Assembly: GCF_000283155.1 (NCBI RefSeq)
Contig: NW_004454170.1
Coordinates: 10,556,063 to 10,620,062 of the forward strand
DNA length: 64,000 nucleotides
Direction: 5' to 3'
Source of the DNA: Ceratotherium simum simum
Taxonomy: Eukaryota > Chordata > Mammalia > Perissodactyla > Rhinocerotidae
Each line of letters opens with the position of its first letter. Positions within the stretch are counted from its first letter, which is position 1. A program made the translations under genes and the position numbers. This document shows positions 58,888 through 64,000 of this stretch, piece by piece. The notes below the pieces were generated by a model, which saw nothing but the letters and a program-made list of their open reading frames with translations, ran no database searches and was not told the origin of the DNA.

Positions 58888-59872
58888 AGAATGTAATGGT
58901 GGGGGAAAGGGCATGCATGGAAACTTAACATATTGGGTTTTATAGGAAAAATATTTTGAAAATTGACAAAACGGTGATAGCATTTGTCCTTTAAGGTGTT
59001 TTCTCTGCTTTTTTCCCCCAGAGATTTAAAAAATTCAAGGTAGGAGTTTAAAAGGACTTCTCAGCTTCACTATGTTATACTTATTTTAAAATAGCCTCAC
59101 AAATTTATTGGGTATTTCTTTATATTTTCTACTTTTGACAGTAGGCACATGTCCCTGACTCTTCACCTGGTGTTTGTAGTAGTTATCATGTAGCTTTATG
59201 TAGAAATCAGTACTCTTATTTATGCTTACATTTTTTGTATAGATTTTGCAAGTAAAGCAGTTTTAGAGCAGTGGTTTTGAGAGCCACACAACCTCAGCTT
59301 CTTTTTGGCAATGCAATTTCAGGGTATATCTTTAAATTTTTAGTCTAAGAATTATTGGTCCTTAAGGAATGTTCAAAAGACATCCAAAATCCTTTATTCT
59401 GATTACTAAAAGAGAAAGAAAATTCTGTTTTAAAACCCTAAAGAAGAAATTCTGCAAGTACTTGCTTCCAGTTGTTCTAATATTTAAACTTCCTATCTGT
59501 TAGGAAGTTCTTCTTTGTATCTTACCTAAATGCAGAACTTTTTGTTGTAGTTTAGAGTCATCTATGAAAATCAAGGACAGTTGGATATGATGTCAATTTC
59601 ACATTAATTAATGAATCCTTGCTTAATATAAAGTCATTTTGCAGCGTTTTAAGCTCCACTGTTAAGGAGATGGCTTTGAAACTTGTTCAGTGTCTTTTTT
59701 CCAGATTTCCATGAAAAAAAATGACTTTCTCAATGTTGTTATCGTTCTTTACTAGCCCGGGCAGATTGAAGATGACATTCAGCCTCTTCGCCTTCATACT
59801 TTCAGAAGCAGTTTTTCTTAGGTTGGGATCAGCAGTCTCTGAAGGCCTGAGTGCTATTAGGAAGCTTAACCA

Positions 59873-60000
59873 ATGACATCCAAGAGGAGGGAAGAAAGAC
59901 AAAATGAGGGGAGAGGAAAGGGAAGCAGGCTGTCAGGGGAAAGAAGAAGAGGGGAAGATAAGGAAAGATGGAAAAAGAAATGGGGAGTGAAAGAAGTGAC
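59873..60000 (+). repeat. Purine-rich tract
   Basis: About 120 bases of almost pure A/G (GAGGAAAGGGAAGC-like runs) with few pyrimidines. No repeat unit is obvious. Confidence 0.7.
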
Positions 60001-61904
60001 TAAGGTGGCTGGTACTAGAGTGTCACCAGCAGTCGTGTCAGGTGCCTCCTGGTGCGTCCTGGACTGGATAGCGAGCTGACTGAGGAATTGGAAGTGAACT
60101 GGCTTTGGGGCCTACCTGGGTCTCCTGCTGCTGTCTGTGTTGCCTCACGTTCAGGTTGGGACCCATCAGACACTGTGGCAGTCCACATTTGAGGCAGTGG
60201 GGTGGTCATTATAGCTGTTAAGGACGCAGGCAGAAAACTGCGAGGGATTTCAAAGCAGCATAAAACCACTGAACCTAGTTCTTAGACCCCTTATTTGAGC
60301 AAGTTCACAGAAACCAATACAGGAATACACCTTGTCTGCCTCAGGAAGTGCCTCAAACTTTTCTGCCCCAGTACTTCTGACTGTAGAGGTAATATGAAAT
60401 AGGCACCCCAGGGGACTAGTGAAATATGATCCTGAGTTTCTTTGAAGTCTTTTTAGCTGCCAATCTTATGCAAATTTTACATTCTGTTTCATAATAGATC
60501 TGTGTTTCTTGTAATAGTAAAACAATATCCCACCCGCTCCCACACATATAAAAATCTTTGATGCTCAGGAAGATGCACTATGCTTATCTGGTAGCTTCAA
60601 GGACCACCGCCCTTCCCCCCCCCCCAGCCACACACACAGTGGCACATTTCTCCCCAATGCACATTCCCAGCAGTGATATGGGACACTGCATTAACATATA
60701 GTTTTTGATGGTCTAGGCTACACTGGTGATGGCACTTTGGACCTTTTGCTGAATTTAAAAGGTGCCATTATAAATTGTGTTAGCCATTGATTACATTACA
60801 TAGGCTTAATTCAGTGACCCTCTGCTCAATTCTAACAGGAAACCTTTATGAGCAGAGACTTGGGGTGTGGCTCTGGTCTAGAGCGCCTCAGGACATGTTG
60901 TTAGACCCTGTGTTAACCATCTTGTTAATTTTCACAACTTTCTCTGAGCTGACTGGGTCACATATTCCTCTTTTCCCCGGACACACAAATACAGTATTCT
61001 TTCTCCTCCAGAGTCACTCTACCCAAATAAGTTCTCCATAAGGTTGCTTGGAAATTTTAAATAATTCATGTAAAATGTTAAACACAGTTCCTTACATACA
61101 GTATAGTAGGCAGTCAATAAACATTAACTCCTGTTTTATTGTTGCAACTATAATTATTGCAGTGTGTGCCTACTAGGAGCAAAGCAACATTCAAACACGG
61201 AAAGTGAGGCTTGTTGGTGGCACGTTCAAAACAGATGGTTGATCAATAATTTTGGTCTTGAATTTTGAATAGTCACCACCTTTGTAAAGCTAGGAAATAT
61301 ATACCGCTTGCTGTATGATTAAAGAAAATGGAATAACTTAAATTCTTGAGGAAAAAGTTATTAAAAAATAAAACCATTAACTATGCTAGTGGGAAAACTG
61401 ATTTTACTTTTATATTATTTAGCAATGTGGCCAGTGCAGAGAGTTCTGTGGAGGAAAGTGCCTAGCATAGTGCCTGGTTTGTACTGTTTATGTATGGTGG
61501 GTGAATGAATCTGATAGGTTGAGACCTCATTATTGGGGCCGGAATATATACATGCCTGATTAAGCAAGACATTTGAATGTTATTTAATGGTTAGTAAGAA
61601 GCCATTTCAAAGTTTTGAACAAGGAGATAGTGTAATCTAGTGCTTGCTTTAGACTGGAAGGAAATGTGCAAAAGGTTATATTTGATGACAGGACTATGGT
61701 ATGTCTCTTTTATTTTTCTAGTTTCTAGAGCACACTTCCAAAGGTGTTAGTGGCTCTCCTCTCTGTGGGGAGGTTGGGAATGGGGGTGGGGTTAGTGTAT
61801 TTGAATCTGGGAGGGGTAGCATGAGTACTTTGAATGAGAACCCCCAAGGAATTGTCCTTCAAGAGAATCACTATTTTTGGAAATCCTTGAGTATCAAAAT
61901 CATA

Positions 61905-62050
61905 GAATTTAGAGCTGAATTTAAGTTAGAGCTGAATTTAACCTAGAGGCCCTAGCTCTAACCCTCATGTTATGGATGAGATCAAGTGAATTCCTCAAGG
62001 CTCTTAACTCAGGACTTCTGGTTCCTAGTCCATTGCTCTCTCTAGTATAT
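61905..62050 (-). mobile_element. MIR-family SINE relic
   Basis: 'tagagctgaatttaacctag', 'gttatggatgagatcaag', 'ctggttcctagtccattgc' follow minus-strand MIR order; its left part contains a small tandem TTAGAGCTGAATTTAA-like duplication. Confidence 0.6.
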
Positions 62051-62199
62051 AATACATTCAAGTTGCGGGGGAAACTGTGTGGGCAAACAGACTCCTAGGG
62101 AGGATTGGCCTACATAGCTTTGTCTTCCCTGCTCCAACGGGCGTGAATGTTTTCATGTCATCTTGCTATACATTTAAAATTGTACCACTTGAATATTCC

Positions 62200-62520
62200 T
62201 GTAGGTTTATAAGAATGAAAATAAAAATCTCACCACTCCAGAGGCAAATCACTAAAACATTTTGTTATATTTTCTCACCAGTCTTTTTTTTAAATACATA
62301 CTTTTAAAATTAGAATTCTATTGTTCTGTAGCTTCTTTTCTTTAATTTAATATATCCAGACATTTACTTATATACTTAAACATTGTATGAATACATCATT
62401 TAAAATGCTTATATAGTAGTATTCCATCATACTGATGTGCCACAATATATGTAATTAAACCTATATTGTTAGATAGTTCTCAGTTTTTTTAACAAGCTGC
62501 TATTTTATAAATGCAAATGG
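62200..62520. mobile_element. Ancient LINE (L1M-like) relic
   Basis: 'tctgtagcttcttttcttt', 'atatagtagtattccatcat', 'actgatgtgccacaatatat' match the same old LINE 3' type seen at 38.6-39.8 kb. Confidence 0.6.
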
Positions 62521-63419
62521 CTCTAGGAGGATTAGGAGACTTTTCATTCACACAGTAGTTTTAGTTAAATGTCTATATTTTCTTTTTACCACCTAGCAGA
62601 GAGCAGCTAGTTAGAGAATGGAAGTTGTGATTTGGCATGAAGCACATTAGGAAGAGGAAAGACTAGATAGGGTCTAGTTTGAAAGGGTCAAGTTCTACAC
62701 AGGCCATTTGAAACCCAGAAGAAGAGGGTGGGTGCAGGGCTGTAGAAGAAGGTTGCTGAAATGGAGTAATTTCAGTATTTTGCATAGGAATGGCTCCTTT
62801 TTTTTTTTCTGGCCCACATGACCTTTGCTTCAGGACTTCACACTGAGGCTATTTTATGAATTTTGTGGTTCTCCCACACAGTAGATTTACAAGTATTGGT
62901 TAAAAGGCTAGGCACCTGAGCACCACTGCCAGTTATTACTAACCTAACTACTTAAAAACTTTTGAACATTATTGTTATGAGTTGTGGGCTACCTGCAGAC
63001 AAATAATAAGTATATTTCGTCAGTCAAATGAAATGTAAGGGCAGATATTGACAAGGCTTAGTGACTAATTGAATGTCATTGGGAAAGGACAAGAAGACCT
63101 CAAACATGATTGAAGGGCTAAAAGCCTCAAAAATGGTGAAATGAGGAGTTGTTGCTGATTTGTGTGGAGAAACCTGCAAGATGACACCTGAAAAGTCATA
63201 TTACATTTCGGGAACTTGGGCTGGTGAGATATAGAGATGACACAGATAAAAGTGTAATTTGTAGATATTCTAAAAGCCTTTATCTTAGCCAGTAGTTTCA
63301 GTTGTGGCTTAAAACAACATATCTGTCTGTACTTCTAAATAACAAAATGGATAAATTTGCATTTCACATGCTTCTTCTGTACTTGAAAACAATTAATTTT
63401 ATAGGAGACAGATGATACT

Positions 63420-63572
63420 ATAAACTAGGTTTTAGTTCTGCTGCTGATGTACCATATGACATTGGACAAGGCATTTCACCTCTCTGGTTTCTAATCTGTA
63501 ACTAAAAGGCTAATTAATACTGGTTTAAGTGATTTTTGAAGTTCCTTCTGAACTTAGAGTCTGTATTTCTAA
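63420..63572 (+). mobile_element. MIR-family SINE relic
   Basis: 'tttagttctgctgctgatg', 'gacattggacaaggcattt' and 'gttccttctgaacttagag' are MIR-like, close to the acceptor of the last exon. Confidence 0.65.
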
Positions 63573-63927
63573 AACACCCAAAAAAATGACCCCTGAGGTA
63601 GAGTTGGCTATACTTTTCTTGAATTTGAAAAATTGAGCGAAATGCTGATCTAGTAGATTTATATAACTTTTAACTATAGCGTCTTGAAGGTGTCCTTCTA
63701 TCAATTAGAGAACAAATGTCTCAGTTTAATATATGACTGCATAAAAAAAAAAATGCAACCACAGTAGGTGACCAAAGGGATAAGTAACTTGCAGGAATTT
63801 TGAAAGCCCAGGAGTATTTAGTATCTGCTCTCTCAGCATTAAAAAGGTCACCTTGCTAATATATGTTAATTTTGAAAGTTTCATTGACCTTTGGAATTTT
63901 AATATCAACCTCTTTTGGTGTGTTTAG

Positions 63928-64000
63928 AGGTTGGAGCAATCACAGAGGAAACGGAAGCCTGTGATTGGTGGAGTTTGGGTGCTGTCCTGTTTGAACTTCT
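63928..64000 (+). CDS. RPS6KC1: RPS6KC1 coding exon, C-lobe (cut by window edge)
   Basis: The exon opens after acceptor TGGTGTGTTTAG and runs to the window end, so its donor is not seen. The first two bases complete the Glu of APE from the exon ending at 46773. The translation is [20 protein letters not shown] followed by FELL, matching alpha-F of protein kinases (the invariant Asp-x-Trp-Ser-x-Gly pattern is conserved as DWWSLG) and the start of the C-lobe. The final residues and the 3' UTR lie downstream. The 17-kb intron before it is the second longest in the window. Confidence 0.93.

Larger units (their letters stand above)
46774..63927 (+). other. RPS6KC1: RPS6KC1 intron, 17.2 kb
   Basis: Phase 1 intron between the APE half-codons. 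Recognised: (TG)n, a CTCF-like motif, one MIR, L2 scraps, two EREs and late MIR/LINE relics. I see nothing in 46985-48565, 48580-51265, 51390-54955, 55330-57814 (apart from a small hairpin), 58903-61900 (apart from a purine tract near 59873-60000 and a C run near 60615-60626), 62520-63420 or 63575-63927. Confidence 0.85.

Noticed and set aside
1..64000. CRISPR arrays, operons, prophage or other prokaryotic systems
   Set aside because: The window is clearly mammalian intronic sequence; no regularly spaced repeats or dense coding strands.

Overview
This is mammalian nuclear DNA: AT-rich, intron-dominated, with sparse short exons and dense interspersed repeats. Fifteen copies of tRNA-derived SINEs of the equine ERE type, many with clear target-site duplications, point to a perissodactyl (horse, rhinoceros or tapir lineage). 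The species cannot be fixed from the sequence alone.

The window lies inside one gene on the + strand, recognised as RPS6KC1 (ribosomal protein S6 kinase C1, RPK118, a PX-MIT-kinase-like protein of endosomal membranes). Seven coding exons join in frame with GT-AG introns: 638-756 (end of the MIT region), 8897-8989, 33108-33155 and 34373-34505 (kinase N-lobe), 44817-46412 (a 1,596-bp exon with a long acidic Ser-rich insert followed by the catalytic loop), 46684-46773 (DFG-equivalent to APE) and 63928 to the window edge (start of the C-terminal lobe). The 5' exons (PX domain) lie upstream and the 3' end lies downstream. The kinase fold is recognisable but degenerate: the HRD position is C-R-D and the DFG position is Y-F-S, as expected of a pseudokinase-like member of the AGC group.

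Region by region: 1-9 kb holds two exons and an intron with four ERE-class SINE or tRNA-SINE copies and MIR/MER5A relics. 9-33 kb is a 24-kb intron with L2/MIR relics, a near-complete Tigger1 DNA transposon nested in an older LINE, six EREs, a solo class I ERV LTR with a 4-bp target duplication, an MLT1-type LTR and a hAT fragment. 33-46.8 kb holds four exons, L2 and L1M relics and a cluster of four EREs in both orientations. 46.8-64 kb is a 17-kb intron that is strikingly SINE-poor for its first 11 kb and carries a (TG)n tract and a strong CTCF-like motif.

No other host gene, RNA gene, CRISPR array or prokaryotic feature is supported. I found no clearly novel system. The points of most interest are the pseudokinase with its giant in-frame insert exon, the run of frame-preserving exons, the inverted ERE pairs, the SINE-free 15-kb block and the nested transposon stratigraphy.
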